From assembly GCF_025869345.1 (NCBI RefSeq), contig NZ_JAOZVW010000073.1, positions 1 to 44,365 of the forward strand: DNA of 44,365 nt, written 5' to 3'. Below are positions 18,097 through 26,237 of this stretch, one piece after another. Origin of the DNA: Sphingopyxis sp. GTDB lineage: Bacteria > Pseudomonadota > Alphaproteobacteria > Sphingomonadales > Sphingomonadaceae. Numbering within the stretch: the first letter of the stretch is position 1; each line of letters begins with the position of its first letter. The notes below the pieces were generated by a model, which was not told where the DNA came from, ran no database searches, and was given only the letters and a program-made list of their open reading frames with translations. The translations under genes and the position numbers were made by a program.

Positions 18097-20500
18097 GGTT
18101 GCGCCCGTCCTGCACGCGCAGCATCACCAGCGCGAGATCGGGATGCCGCGCCGCCGCCGCCCGAAGGTCGTCGTGGGCGATCCAGAAGCGCTCGCCGCTG
18201 GCGGTGACGCCGCTCCAGGCATTGACAAGGGACTCGGTCCGCGCCGCTTCGGCAAGGCTGGCGAGCGCCTCCAGCGTCGCGGCGGCGAAGTTCGGGATGC
18301 GGCGCAGCGCGTCGATCAGGGCGACGCGGCCCGGGCCATTTTCGCGCCGCATGGCCAGCAGGGCGAGCAACTGACGGCGCAGCGGGCCGGGCATCCCGGC
18401 GCGGATCAGATGCGCCGTCCGGCGTGCGAACGCGCCTTGCGACAGCCGGCCGTGCAGCAGGGCCAGCGCAACCGCCACCTCGACCGCCGCGCCGCTTTCC
18501 AGCGCGGCCTCGGCCAACCCGACGACCTCTTCATCGGACGGCGGCGGGCCGCTTTCCCGGTTGCCCGGTTGCAGCACCGCCTCGACGCCGCGGAACAGCG
18601 CGTGGCCGATGCCCGTTTCGACCGCCTCCATGGCGTTGGCGCGCACCTTGGCATTGGCCGAATGAAGCGACACGATCAGCAGGTCGAAATCGGGTAACAG
18701 GCCGCGCAGCGCCAGCAATTCGAGCAGGAAATCCACCGCGGCGCTCGCGCGTTCGCGCTGCGCGCGGGCGAGCAGGCCGGTAAGGCCGGAGGCGTCATCG
18801 GCCGCGTCGAGCCGCCGGGCGCTGTCGATCGCCCGCCGCGCAGCGTCGAGTTCGGCGGCGACGATCGCATCCGATTGCGCCGCGAATTGCGCCTGCGACA
18901 GGCTGGCGAGCGCGCGCGCCGCCACTGCGCGCTCGCCTTGCGGGCGGCGTGCATCGCGCAGCGCGGCGACGAGGTGCGGGATGGCGGTCTCCCCGAAATC
19001 GGCGATCAGCGCAGCGCTTTGGCGCCGTTCGCGCGGGCTTTGCCGGGGCGCCGCGGCGAGGAGGTTGGCGATGGCGTCCGGATCGGCGAGGCGGAACTGG
19101 TCCGTTTCGCCGTGCAAGCTGACTGCCAGGGCGTGGAGCGGCGTGCCGGGCGATGCCGGCAGATCGTGCAGCCGCGCCTCCGCCGCGGGCGTCAGGGCCG
19201 GGGCCGGTGCGCCGAAATTGAGCCAGCCCTGCCGCATGTTGCCCGCCATCGCCGCCGGATAGAACTGGCGCAGCAGGACGACGGTCGCGATCAGCAGCGC
19301 GCCCAATATCACCCCGATCCCCGAAAGCTCGCGCAGGTCGAGATATTTGGCGGCATAGAGCAGGAAGCCGCCCGCGATCAGGCTGGCGAGCGGTTCGCAC
19401 ATCCCCTCGATCACGGTGCGGAGCGGGCGCTTGATCGCCGAGGGCACCGCGTTGAACAGCAGATTCTGGTTGTTGTATTCGATCGAGGTCAGCACGCCGT
19501 GATAGGCGAAAAAGGCCGCGATCGCGGCGGCATAGCCGCTGCTGAGAAAGAAGAAGCCGAACACCGCGAAATAGGTGAGGGGCAGGATGAAGGCGACGTT
19601 GCGGACGCCGAGGCGCGTCACCAGCCGGTTGAAGACGAACAGGCAGACGAAGAGGTTGAAGATGTTCGACGCCGCATAGAGCGCGCCGAACAGCGCCGCG
19701 AGCTGCGCCTCGCTGCGCCCCTGCTGGAGCACCGCGGCATATTGATATTCGGCGAGGTTGGTCATCAGCAGCGTGACGAACAGGGTTGCCGTCAGGGCGA
19801 GCGTGTAGCGCGAGGTGCGAAAGCTGTTCGCCATCATCCCGACCTGCGCGGCCACTCCGGCTGGTTGCCCGCTCTCCTCGGCGTCGCTTTCGCTGAGCTG
19901 CGGCCAGCGGCGACCGAGCGACCAGGCGAGCGGCATCGTCGCGAGGGCTATGCCGGCCCAGAGCAGCAGGAAACCCGGAAGTGGAACGACCGCGGCGAGC
20001 AGATTGACGATCAGCGCCCCGGCCGCGGTCCCCAGCGCGCAAAAGGCTGCAAACAAAGGGAACAGCCGTTTGGCGTCCTGAATGTCGAAATAGGTGTCGG
20101 TGAAGTTCCAGAACAGGCTGTAGAGCGCAATATACCACATCGCGAGATAGAGCTTCAGCGCGTAATAGAGCGGCGCGCTGTCCCCCGCGCGGCCGAGCAG
20201 CGCCCACAGGATCACGCCGCCCGCGACGAGCATCGCGAGGGTCGCCATCACCATATGGTTCAGCGAAAAGCGCACCATCAGGACCGAAAACAGGCCGGTG
20301 TAGACCAGCATCACCGCCGGGGTGAGCATGAAGATCACCGGCAGCGCGTCGGCGCCGACATGGCTGAAGAAGGCGGCGTCGCCGGCGCTGAAGCCGATGC
20401 CGAGCCCCATTTGCAGCAGAAAGCCGAACAGCGCGAACTGCGCGAGTTTCGGCCATTCCCCCGGCTCGACGCGCAGCAGACGGTTCAGCCTGTCGATCAA
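18086..20500 (-). CDS. ATP/ADP-translocase-like carrier fused to HEAT-type repeats
   Basis: The first roughly 415 residues form about 12 membrane helices. They begin DRLNRLLRVEPGEWPKLAQF and then GLGIGFSAGDAAFFSHVG, the N-terminal pattern of bacterial Npt/NTT (ATP:ADP antiporter-like) proteins. The region 440-800 is soluble, Ala/Leu-rich and made of paired helices (for example AIPHLVAALRDARRPQGERA and VRANAMEAVETG), as in HEAT/armadillo repeats. The likely start is TTG at 20500 after AAGGGGCGAAACATC, giving 804 residues. An ATG at 20677 would extend the gene through the start of the divergent phosphatase gene and is unlikely. The transported substrate is unknown. The gene leads a minus-strand operon with the two sensors and diverges from the RsbU-like gene. 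Confidence 0.8.
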   Translation of the reverse strand: MIDRLNRLLRVEPGEWPKLAQFALFGFLLQMGLGIGFSAGDAAFFSHVGADALPVIFMLTPAVMLVYTGLFSVLMVRFSLNHMVMATLAMLVAGGVILWALLGRAGDSAPLYYALKLYLAMWYIALYSLFWNFTDTYFDIQDAKRLFPLFAAFCALGTAAGALIVNLLAAVVPLPGFLLLWAGIALATMPLAWSLGRRWPQLSESDAEESGQPAGVAAQVGMMANSFRTSRYTLALTATLFVTLLMTNLAEYQYAAVLQQGRSEAQLAALFGALYAASNIFNLFVCLFVFNRLVTRLGVRNVAFILPLTYFAVFGFFFLSSGYAAAIAAFFAYHGVLTSIEYNNQNLLFNAVPSAIKRPLRTVIEGMCEPLASLIAGGFLLYAAKYLDLRELSGIGVILGALLIATVVLLRQFYPAAMAGNMRQGWLNFGAPAPALTPAAEARLHDLPASPGTPLHALAVSLHGETDQFRLADPDAIANLLAAAPRQSPRERRQSAALIADFGETAIPHLVAALRDARRPQGERAVAARALASLSQAQFAAQSDAIVAAELDAARRAIDSARRLDAADDASGLTGLLARAQRERASAAVDFLLELLALRGLLPDFDLLIVSLHSANAKVRANAMEAVETGIGHALFRGVEAVLQPGNRESGPPPSDEEVVGLAEAALESGAAVEVAVALALLHGRLSQGAFARRTAHLIRAGMPGPLRRQLLALLAMRRENGPGRVALIDALRRIPNFAAATLEALASLAEAARTESLVNAWSGVTASGERFWIAHDDLRAAAARHPDLALVMLRVQDGRNHAA

Positions 20501-20612
20501 GATGTTTCGCCCCTTCGCCCCGCAATGCCCATCGCATAGCAACAAAATATTGATGAAGTCAGCCGCACGGTTGTCAGCACGGACAAAAGCGGCGATGGTG
20601 ACGGCAGGGGCG

Positions 20613-22232
20613 ATGACGGGACGCAAGCGAAAATTCGGGCTCAAGCCCCAGCTGCTGTTGCTGCTGTTCGCGCTCAATCTGATCGCGGCAACGGCCTATT
20701 CGGTCGTGCTCTACACGATTGATCGCGCCGAGATACTGGCCGGAATCGACCGGCAGCTCGTCACCGCGGCCAATGCGGTGCAGGAAATCGTGCCGCGCGG
20801 CTATCACGACGGAATCAGCGACGCGACGTCGATCTCGCCCGGGCAATTCGACGTCGTGCAGGACCGGCTGTCGCATTTCGCGAACGAGTCGGGGCTGGTC
20901 TATGCCTATACCTATATGCAGTTCGGCCCCGAGATCCGCACCGTGGCGACCAGCGCGACGATTCCGGAAATGCAGTCGGGGACGGAGACGCGCTTCTTCG
21001 CGCTCTATGACACGGCGCCCGCCCGCTTGCGCCAGAGCTTTCGCGACGGACGGGTGCGGTTCGACGAATATAGCGACAGCTTCGGCCGCTTCCGCTCGAT
21101 CTACAAACCGATGCGGATGCGCGACGGGCGCACTTACGTCATCGGTGCCGACATCGACCTGCACCAACTCGACGCGAGCCTGCGCAAGGCGCTGATCCAG
21201 TCGATCGCGGTCGGGGTCGTCATGTTCGCGCTTTCGCTGGCCGTCGGCTGGCTGCTCATCGGGCGGATCGTGCGACCGCTGGCGCAGCTCACCGCCTTCA
21301 CCCGCGGGATGGAGGAGCGCAGCTTCGAGCCCGACGAGCGCGAACTGCTCGCGATACAGGAACTCGGCGGCGCGCGGCGCGACGAGGTCGGCAGCCTCGC
21401 CGAGGCGATGTCGGGGATGATCGCGCGGTTGCAGCGCTATCTGATCGAGGTTGAGACGGCGACCGCGGCGCGCGAACGCGTCGAGGGCGAACTGACCGCG
21501 GCGCGCGACATTCAGGTCGGGATGCTGCCGCGCAAATTCCCGCCCTTTCCCGGGCGTACCGACCTCGACGTCTTCGCGATGCTCGAACCGGCGAAGCAGG
21601 TCGGCGGCGACCTTTACGATTATTTCCTGATCGACCGGAACCGGTTGTTCTTCGTCGTCGGCGACGTCGCGGGCAAGGGGGTGCCGGCGGCGCTGTTCAT
21701 GGCGATGACCACGACGCTGTTCAAGGCGCAGGCGCTGTCCGCGACCTCGACGGCCGAGATTATGACGCGCGTCAACGCCGAACTGGCACGCGACAATGTG
21801 GCGGAGATGTTCGTCACCGCGCTGGCCGGCATATTGGACCTGCGCGACGGCAGCGTCGTCTATAGCGACGCCGGCCACGAAGCGCCCTTCATCGTGCGCG
21901 CGGATGGCCGCGTCGAGCGGCTGGAGAAGCAGCAGGGCATGGCGATGGGTATCTTCGACGATGTCGCCTATCGCTCGGACCGCTTCACGCTGGAGCCCGG
22001 CGACGCGGTGGTCCTGTTCACCGACGGTGTGTCGGAGGCGACGGGGCCGGACGAGGAACTCTATACCGCCGCGCGCATCCGGGCGGCGCTGGAGCGCAGC
22101 CGTGAGAATCCGTCGGCGCGCTATATCGCCGAAGGCCTTGCCGAGAGCGTGCGCGCCTTCGTCGGGGAAATCCCGCAGTCGGACGATATCGCGATTCTGG
22201 TGGTCTGCTACGAAGGGCCGGCGGGGGGCTAG
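20613..22232 (+). CDS. RsbU-like membrane PP2C serine phosphatase
   Basis: The 539-residue protein has a membrane helix (about 13-35), a periplasmic sensor (36-193), a second helix (195-216) and HAMP (217-270). A coiled-coil linker leads to a SpoIIE/RsbU-type PP2C domain (300-535). Metal-binding residues are intact: GGD (D333), GDVAGKG (D351), DG (D471) and SDD (D524/D525). The linker motif ELTAARDIQVGMLP is typical of RsbU-type enzymes, which dephosphorylate STAS antagonists. The natural substrate candidate is the STAS protein at 15.1 kb. The start is either ATG 20595 or 20613; AGGGG precedes the second closely. It ends at a CTAG shared with the convergent cyclase-like gene. Confidence 0.9.
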   Translation: MTGRKRKFGLKPQLLLLLFALNLIAATAYSVVLYTIDRAEILAGIDRQLVTAANAVQEIVPRGYHDGISDATSISPGQFDVVQDRLSHFANESGLVYAYTYMQFGPEIRTVATSATIPEMQSGTETRFFALYDTAPARLRQSFRDGRVRFDEYSDSFGRFRSIYKPMRMRDGRTYVIGADIDLHQLDASLRKALIQSIAVGVVMFALSLAVGWLLIGRIVRPLAQLTAFTRGMEERSFEPDERELLAIQELGGARRDEVGSLAEAMSGMIARLQRYLIEVETATAARERVEGELTAARDIQVGMLPRKFPPFPGRTDLDVFAMLEPAKQVGGDLYDYFLIDRNRLFFVVGDVAGKGVPAALFMAMTTTLFKAQALSATSTAEIMTRVNAELARDNVAEMFVTALAGILDLRDGSVVYSDAGHEAPFIVRADGRVERLEKQQGMAMGIFDDVAYRSDRFTLEPGDAVVLFTDGVSEATGPDEELYTAARIRAALERSRENPSARYIAEGLAESVRAFVGEIPQSDDIAILVVCYEGPAGG

Positions 22233-23020
22233 TTTCCCAGCATCAGCGGCGCGCGGTCGACGCCGTGCATCTTGCGCAGATAGAGCCGCATGTCGGCGAT
22301 TGCGTCCAGCAGTCGCTTCGGCTCACTCGGCGGGGCATCGACCGCCGCGGCGACGAGCGGGCATTCCTCGACCTCCCACGGCAGGAAGTCGAAGCCGGCT
22401 TCGGCGTCGCTGACCCAGACGATCGGATAGGGGCGGCCGAACATCACGCCCTTGAGTTCGTCGCGGCCGACGAGGTGGAACGCAAGGTCGCCGGCGTTGC
22501 GGGCGTCCAGCAGCTGTTCGAGCAGGTCGAGCGAGACGACGAGGCTCGACGGGCGGGCATATTTGGAAAGGCGAAAGCCCAGATCGACGTCGGGGCCGAT
22601 ATAGTCGATATGCCGCGCCCCGTCGCCCGCCGCCAGTTCCGCGATGTCGAGCTCGATATTCTGTTCGCCGAAGGCGACGAGCCAGGCGGTGCCCTTGAGC
22701 CGCAGCGGGATGCGCTCGAAATAGCGGCTTTCGTAGAGTGCCATCGCGCGGAGCAGCGCGCGCAGGATCGACGCCGCTTCTTCGGCGCTTTGCGGTTCGG
22801 CGGCGAAAATGACCTCGTCGCCCATCGCCTTCCAGATGTCGATCGACGGCGTGCGCTCGTCGTCGATGAACTCGAAGCCGACCTGCCCGGCGAGGATCAG
22901 CGGGAAATTGCAGAAGAAGGCCTGGAACACATCGAGCCAGCCCTGGCTTCCCTGGCCCGAAAAACGAGCCTTGAACTGGGTCGAGCCGACCATGTCGATG
23001 GATAGGAAGAGGCGGATCAT
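22229..23020 (-). CDS. class-III nucleotide-cyclase-like protein
   Basis: The 263-residue soluble protein begins MIRLFLSIDMVGSTQFKARF, where SIDMVGST matches the first metal-binding strand of class III adenylate/guanylate cyclases (D9). IWKAMGDEVIF (D68) matches the second. YIGPDVDLGFRLSKYA (140-155) corresponds to the catalytic N-x-x-x-R helix, but the usual Asn is Asp while Arg150 is kept. The N-terminal half has an unusually long insertion between the two metal motifs, so catalysis is uncertain. There is no sensor domain. The ATG at 23020 follows GGGGAATGAC. It converges with the RsbU-like gene, sharing the stop palindrome CTAG, and may belong functionally to that module. Confidence 0.7.
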   Translation of the reverse strand: MIRLFLSIDMVGSTQFKARFSGQGSQGWLDVFQAFFCNFPLILAGQVGFEFIDDERTPSIDIWKAMGDEVIFAAEPQSAEEAASILRALLRAMALYESRYFERIPLRLKGTAWLVAFGEQNIELDIAELAAGDGARHIDYIGPDVDLGFRLSKYARPSSLVVSLDLLEQLLDARNAGDLAFHLVGRDELKGVMFGRPYPIVWVSDAEAGFDFLPWEVEECPLVAAAVDAPPSEPKRLLDAIADMRLYLRKMHGVDRAPLMLGN

Positions 23021-23148
23021 GTCATTCCCCGAGCGGTGATAGCGGGCGGCGGCGCGCGATCTATACCCGCGCCCCGTTAACATAAGCAGACGACAGGGCC
23101 ATGAAATATCGCCGGTGTCGGGGCAGGGCCGGAGCGTAATTCTATTGT

Positions 23149-23171
23149 AATTGCGAATCGTTCTCGATAAT
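23149..23171 (+). promoter_or_regulatory. probable Fur box
   Basis: The sequence runs AATTGCGAATCGTTCTCGAT then AAT and closely resembles proteobacterial Fur sites of the form GCGAATCATTCTCAT. It lies about 30 bases before the PepSY gene at the head of the iron locus. No binding data are implied. Confidence 0.65.
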
Positions 23172-23201
23172 GGCGGGCATCGCTTTCAACCAGAAGTCCC
23201 C

Positions 23202-23855
23202 ATGCACGCACCCCCCTCCTCGCGCACGGCCCCGCGCCCGCCGGTCAAAAAAAGCCGGAAAGCCTTCTGGTTGAAGCAGCTGCACATGTGGCACTGGATG
23301 AGCTCGGCGATCAGCCTGATCGGCCTGCTGCTGTTCGCGATCACCGGCTTTACGCTCAATCACGCCGCCGACATCGAGGCGGCGCCGGTCGTCGCCCAGA
23401 AGGCGGCGCAGATGCCGCCGGCAGTGCTCGGCCAACTCGGCGCCGATCCGGCGGGGGGCAAGGGTGTCCTGCCGCGGCCCGTCGCGGCGTGGGTCGAGGA
23501 TCATTTCCCGGTCAAGGCGACGGGCGAGGCCGAATGGTCCGCCGACGAAGTCTATCTGCCCGCGCCGCGGCCCGGTGGCGACGCGTGGGTCGCGATCGAC
23601 CGCGCGAGCGGCGCGGTGTCGAGCGAGATCACCGACCGCGGCTGGATTTCCTATCTCAACGACCTCCACAAGGGCCGCAATTCGGGCGGCGAGTGGAGCC
23701 TGTTCATCGACGTCTTCGCCTTTGCCTGCCTGATCTTCGCGCTTACCGGGCTGGTCTTGCTCTGGCTGCATTCCGCGAAGCGCAAGAGCACCTGGCCGCT
23801 CGTCGGCGCCGGGCTGATCCTTCCCGCGGCCATCGCGATCCTCTTCATCCACTAA
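23202..23855 (+). CDS. PepSY-domain membrane protein
   Basis: The 217-residue inner-membrane protein has a basic N-terminus. FWLKQLHMWHWMSSAISLIG leads into the first membrane helix (about 45-65), and the histidine-containing LHMWHW motif is typical of PepSY_TM electron-transfer proteins. A periplasmic PepSY-like domain (about 70-160) contains VEDHFPV and AWVAIDRASG. Two further C-terminal helices follow, the first preceded by LNDLHKGRNSGGEWSLFIDV. His residues near the membrane may hold heme; this is inference. It heads a four-gene run (PepSY, DUF2271, DUF4198, apbE) under a probable Fur box, consistent with ferric reduction. Confidence 0.85.
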   Translation: MHAPPSSRTAPRPPVKKSRKAFWLKQLHMWHWMSSAISLIGLLLFAITGFTLNHAADIEAAPVVAQKAAQMPPAVLGQLGADPAGGKGVLPRPVAAWVEDHFPVKATGEAEWSADEVYLPAPRPGGDAWVAIDRASGAVSSEITDRGWISYLNDLHKGRNSGGEWSLFIDVFAFACLIFALTGLVLLWLHSAKRKSTWPLVGAGLILPAAIAILFIH

Positions 23856-23866
23856 GGAGAATCTTC

Positions 23867-24391
23867 ATGCAGTCCCCCTCGCGCACGCTTCTGATCGGCG
23901 GCTCGCTGAGCGCGGTGCTGACCGCCCCGGTTCTGGCCGCCGCGCCCGCGACGATGGACGTCACCATCACCATTCCGCGGCTCAAGGTCGCCGAATATCA
24001 CCGGCCCTATGTGGCGATCTGGGTCGAAAAGGCGGGCGCTCCGGCAAAGACGGTCGCGGTCTGGTACGATTATGACATGAAGAAGAACGAGGGCACCAAA
24101 TGGCTGCGCGATGTGCGCCAGTGGTGGCGCGCCTCGGGCCGGACGATGACCTTTCCCGCCAACGGCATCACCGGCGCGACACGCGCGCCGGGCGCGCAGA
24201 AAATCTCGTTCAGCCGCGCCCAGCTCGGCGCGACCGCGCCGGGCAATTATGTGCTGGTGATCGAGGCCGCGCGCGAGGTCGGCGGACGCGAACTGCTCCG
24301 CATCCCCTTCACCTGGCCGGCCAAGGCCGGCCCGGGCGGGCGTGCCGCGGGCAAGAGTGAACTCGGCGCCGTCACGGTCGCCTTCCGCTGA
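23867..24391 (+). CDS. DUF2271 periplasmic protein with probable flavinylation site
   Basis: The 174-residue secreted protein has a signal peptide (about 1-25, ending VLAAAPA) and a compact beta-rich domain with YHRPYVAIWVEKAG, TVAVWYDYDMKK and KWLRDVRQWWR. These define DUF2271. Residues 99-105 read NGITGAT, close to the ApbE target consensus (Asp/Asn-Gly-x-Ser/Thr-Gly-Ala-Thr) in which the last Thr (T105) is linked to FMN. An apbE gene lies in the same operon. The start has a strong AAGGAG, 7 bases upstream. I infer that this is the flavoprotein electron carrier working with the PepSY protein. Confidence 0.85.
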   Translation: MQSPSRTLLIGGSLSAVLTAPVLAAAPATMDVTITIPRLKVAEYHRPYVAIWVEKAGAPAKTVAVWYDYDMKKNEGTKWLRDVRQWWRASGRTMTFPANGITGATRAPGAQKISFSRAQLGATAPGNYVLVIEAAREVGGRELLRIPFTWPAKAGPGGRAAGKSELGAVTVAFR

Positions 24392-24411
24392 TCCAGAGAA
24401 AGGGCAGGGCA

Positions 24412-25260
24412 ATGAAAAAGCAGATATGGGGTTTCGCGGCGACGGTCGCGCTGGCGGCGATGGCCGCGGTTCCGGCGAGCGCGCATCGCCAGTGGATGCT
24501 GCCGTCGTCGACGGTGCTGTCGGGCGACGATGTGTGGGTGACGGTCGATGCCGCGGTGTCGAACGACCTTTTTTATTTCGAGCACCAGCCGCTGCGGCTC
24601 GATGCCGTCCATGCGTGGGCGCCCGACGGCAGCGAGGTGGCGATCGAGAACAAGGCGACGGGGCGCTATCGCAGCACCTTCGACGTCCATCTGACGCAGA
24701 AGGGCACCTATCGCATCGCGTCGGTCGCCGACATGCTGATGGGCAGCTACGAGCTGAACGGCAAGACCGAGCGCTTGCCGCGCGGCACCACCGCCGCCAA
24801 TCTCGCCGAGCGGCTGCCGGCGGGGGCGACCAATGTCCAGACCGCCGAGGCGAACAACCGCAACGAGATTTTCGTAACGGTCGGCGAACCGACGACCACC
24901 CTGTTCAAGCCGACCGGCAAGGGGATCGAGATGGTGCCGGTGACGCATCCCAACGACCTGTTCGCGGGCGAGGCGGCGACGTTCCAGTTCCTGCTCGACG
25001 GCAAGCCCGCCGCCGACCTGCCGGTCACGGTGATCCCCGGCGGGATCCGCTATCGCGACCAGCTCGGCCAGATCGACCTCAAGACCGATGCCGAGGGCAA
25101 GGTCGCGGTGACCTGGCCCGAGCCCGGTATGTACTGGATGAACGTCACGACGCCGCAGACGGCGCGTGGTGAAGGCGGCGAGGGCGGCCCGCCGCCGGCA
25201 TCGGCCGCGCCGCAGCGCCGCGCGGGCTACGTCACCACGCTCGAGGTGATGGCGCCCTGA
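24412..25260 (+). CDS. DUF4198 periplasmic protein
   Basis: The 282-residue secreted protein has a signal peptide cut after ASA, leaving an N-terminal His (AHRQWMLPSSTVLSG). The beginning HRQWMLPSSTVLSGDDVWVT and the two Ig-like beta domains match DUF4198, a family often found with iron or nickel/cobalt uptake genes. A Gly/Pro-rich segment (GEGGEGGPPPASAAP) precedes the C-terminus. An exposed N-terminal histidine after cleavage could bind metal; this is inference. It lies 20 bases after the DUF2271 gene and directly before apbE, so it is part of the same operon. Confidence 0.87.
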   Translation: MKKQIWGFAATVALAAMAAVPASAHRQWMLPSSTVLSGDDVWVTVDAAVSNDLFYFEHQPLRLDAVHAWAPDGSEVAIENKATGRYRSTFDVHLTQKGTYRIASVADMLMGSYELNGKTERLPRGTTAANLAERLPAGATNVQTAEANNRNEIFVTVGEPTTTLFKPTGKGIEMVPVTHPNDLFAGEAATFQFLLDGKPAADLPVTVIPGGIRYRDQLGQIDLKTDAEGKVAVTWPEPGMYWMNVTTPQTARGEGGEGGPPPASAAPQRRAGYVTTLEVMAP

Positions 25261-25364
25261 GCGAACAACCCGGCGACCGCATCCTGATCCCCCGCGCGCT
25301 GACGCCCGCCGCCTTTGCGGCGCGGAGCGGCGCGGGGGATGTCCAGATTCTGTCGGGCGAGGCG

Positions 25365-26228
25365 ATGGGGACAGGCTGGTCGCTGCACGCCGCCTCCGCT
25401 GTGTCCGGTCTTGCGGCGGGTGTGGAAGCGGCGTTCGGCCGGGTTGTCCGGCAGATGAGCCAGTGGGAGCCTGACTCCGATCTGTCGCGCTTCAACCGCG
25501 CGCCTGCTGGTGCTTGGCGACGGATTCCGCCTGAGTTCGCGCATGTGGTCGCGGCGGCGTTGGATATCGCGGACGCGAGCGATGGCGCCTTTGATCCCAC
25601 TCTGGGGGCGATTACCGAAAATTGGGGCTTCGGGAGCCGTGGTCCCGTGGACCGCATTCCTTGCGATGCGCCCGTCGTGGATCGACGCATCGAACTGGAC
25701 GCGATGAACAGCCGCATTCGGCGCAGCGAAGGCGCACAGCTCGACCTGTCGGGGATCGCCAAGGGCTATGGCGTCGATCTCGCCGCCGAATGGCTGCTCG
25801 GGCAGGGCGTGCGTCATTTCCTGCTCGAACTGGGCGGCGAATTGCGTGGGCAGGGGATACGGCCCGACGGCCAGCCGTGGTGGGTCGATGTCGAGATGCC
25901 GCCAACGTCGTCGATCGCGCCGTGGCGCATCGCGCTGCACGATTTGTCGGTGGCGACTTCGGGCAACTACCGGCGCGGCTTCGTGGCGGACGGGCGGCAT
26001 TATTCGCACAGTTTCGATCCCGCCACCGGGCGGCCGATCGTCAGCGCCGTGTCGTCGGTGACGGTGCTGCACCGAAGCTGCATGATGGCAGACGGCTGGG
26101 CGACCGCGCTGACCGTGCTGGGGCCGGAGAAGGCGATCGCGCTCGCCGATGCGCAGGGGCTCGCGGCATCGATGGTTGCGGGGAATCGCGAATATGTCTC
26201 CCGCGAATGGCGCGCGATGCTGGGCTGA
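25365..26228 (+). CDS. apbE: FAD:protein FMN transferase (ApbE)
   Basis: ApbE attaches FMN from FAD to a threonine of a target protein. The 287-residue reading shows MGTGWSL, SDLSRFNRA, DGAFDPTLGAITENWGFG, the LDLSGIAKGYGVD motif, LLELGGELRGQG, SFDPATGRP and the metal-site segment MADGWATALTVLG. The first ATG (25365) lies within the family's opening motif (ILSGEAMGT), so the true protein probably begins upstream. The frame is open back to a CTG at 25257 that overlaps the DUF4198 stop, with no ATG, GTG or TTG between. There is no clear signal peptide in either reading. The likely substrate is the neighbouring DUF2271 protein. Confidence 0.9.
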   Translation: MGTGWSLHAASAVSGLAAGVEAAFGRVVRQMSQWEPDSDLSRFNRAPAGAWRRIPPEFAHVVAAALDIADASDGAFDPTLGAITENWGFGSRGPVDRIPCDAPVVDRRIELDAMNSRIRRSEGAQLDLSGIAKGYGVDLAAEWLLGQGVRHFLLELGGELRGQGIRPDGQPWWVDVEMPPTSSIAPWRIALHDLSVATSGNYRRGFVADGRHYSHSFDPATGRPIVSAVSSVTVLHRSCMMADGWATALTVLGPEKAIALADAQGLAASMVAGNREYVSREWRAMLG

Positions 26229-26237
26229 GGCGCGGGC

